Origin: an uncultured Aquincola sp.
GTDB taxonomy: Bacteria; Pseudomonadota; Gammaproteobacteria; Burkholderiales; Burkholderiaceae
Direction: 5' to 3'
NCBI GenBank assembly: GCA_937883885.1
Contig: CAKZXL010000792.1
Coordinates: 1-5,726, forward strand
Length of the DNA stretch: 5,726 nt
This document shows positions 5,474 through 5,726 of the stretch, one piece after another. Position numbers and translations under genes: made by a program. Positions within the stretch are counted from its first letter, which is position 1. Every line of letters starts with the position of its first letter. Under the pieces are notes generated by a model that was not told the DNA's origin, ran no database searches, and was given only the letters and a program-made list of their open reading frames with translations.

Positions 5474-5725
5474 TCATGACCCATGCTGGCCTCGCATCGG
5501 TGTAGAAGGGTGCATGTATGACGGGCCGGCTTCCACCTGTAGTAGGACCAGCATCCCAAGTTGCTCCGCGCTAGGCGCAGCCAACGGCTGCACCGGAAAC
5601 GCCCCCTGCACCCGCGGGTCCGTCCCATACCGCTGCACCAGCTTGCAGAACGGGCAGTGGTCGTTCGACCGCGCCACGGAGCCGAAGGCCGCCAGGAACT
5701 CGCTGTGGCAGGTCGGGCAGGTGAC
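5474..5725 (-). CDS. Zinc-ribbon protein, C-terminal part (runs off the right edge)
   Basis: The minus-strand frame enters at the right edge and stops at TGA 5476-5474, giving 83 visible residues. It starts VTCPTCHSEFLAAFGSVARSNDHCPFC in outline: a CPTC pair, 20 residues, then a CPFC pair, the spacing of a four-Cys zinc ribbon that often binds nucleic acid or a protein partner. The following KLVQRYGTDPRVQGAFPVQPLAA still looks like real protein, while the last 25 or so residues look less constrained. A GTG at 5677 is in frame but would cut off the first Cys pair, so the true start is outside the window. I do not recognise the family. Its place on the other side of the cassette from a relaxase-family gene suggests that it belongs to the carrier element, possibly with its 3' end altered by the cargo. 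Confidence 0.6.
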   Translation of the reverse strand, partial: VTCPTCHSEFLAAFGSVARSNDHCPFCKLVQRYGTDPRVQGAFPVQPLAAPSAEQLGMLVLLQVEAGPSYMHPSTPMRGQHGS

Positions 5726-5726
5726 G

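Noticed and set aside
5282..5479. Plus-strand 65-codon frame with a hydrophobic stretch (STLNALLVVALKVSFVAVIV)
   Set aside because: No ribosome site and a poor tail sequence; it is on the strand opposite to every supported gene. A small membrane peptide cannot be fully excluded.

Overview
The window is GC-rich DNA. Two hand-counted stretches give about 70% G+C at 1021-1080 and about 54% at 1501-1680. Its codon use and protein matches suggest a beta- or gammaproteobacterium (Burkholderiales, Xanthomonas or Pseudomonas type), but no marker gene fixes the species. All the genes I can support lie on the minus strand, so the window reads from right to left. The flanks look like a mobile conjugative element. 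The left edge holds the 5' end of a TraI_2/MobH-like relaxase-family gene, and the right edge holds the 3' end of a small CxxC...CxxC zinc-ribbon protein. The centre is a compact four-gene cargo cassette.

Cassette, in order of transcription: (1) 5075-3744, an ImmA/IrrE-type HEIAH zinc peptidase fused to a C-terminal macro (ADP-ribose) domain. (2) 3715-2102, a P-loop small-molecule kinase domain fused to a short adenylosuccinate-synthetase domain. That domain has Ser where PurA has its catalytic Asp (GGQFGSEGKG), and it lacks the PurA GTP-recognition Lys. Both traits point to the phage PurZ branch rather than to housekeeping PurA. (3) 2080-1430, a DUF7002-like protein with an N-terminal motif resembling DarT/ADP-ribosyltransferase folds. 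It starts at TTG behind a strong AAGGAG site. (4) 1329-724, a second, stand-alone P-loop kinase that is visibly paralogous to the kinase half of gene 2. Gaps of 28, 21 and 100 nt suggest one operon. A weak sigma70-like promoter lies at 5149-5122.

Working model (inference): this is an accessory nucleotide and ADP-ribose system, most plausibly anti-phage or toxin-antitoxin in nature. A purine-ligase plus kinase module would make or sense an unusual nucleotide. A candidate NAD-using effector (DUF7002) would be balanced by a macro domain, with an ImmA/IrrE protease as a possible trigger. I know of no described system with this gene set. No partner genes of the aminoadenine (Z-genome) pathway, such as purB, datZ, mazZ or dpoZ, are visible here.

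Stretches without a recognised gene are 342-723, 1330-1429 (a hairpin and an 18-codon hydrophobic mini-ORF) and 5076-5473 (the promoter and otherwise unexplained DNA).
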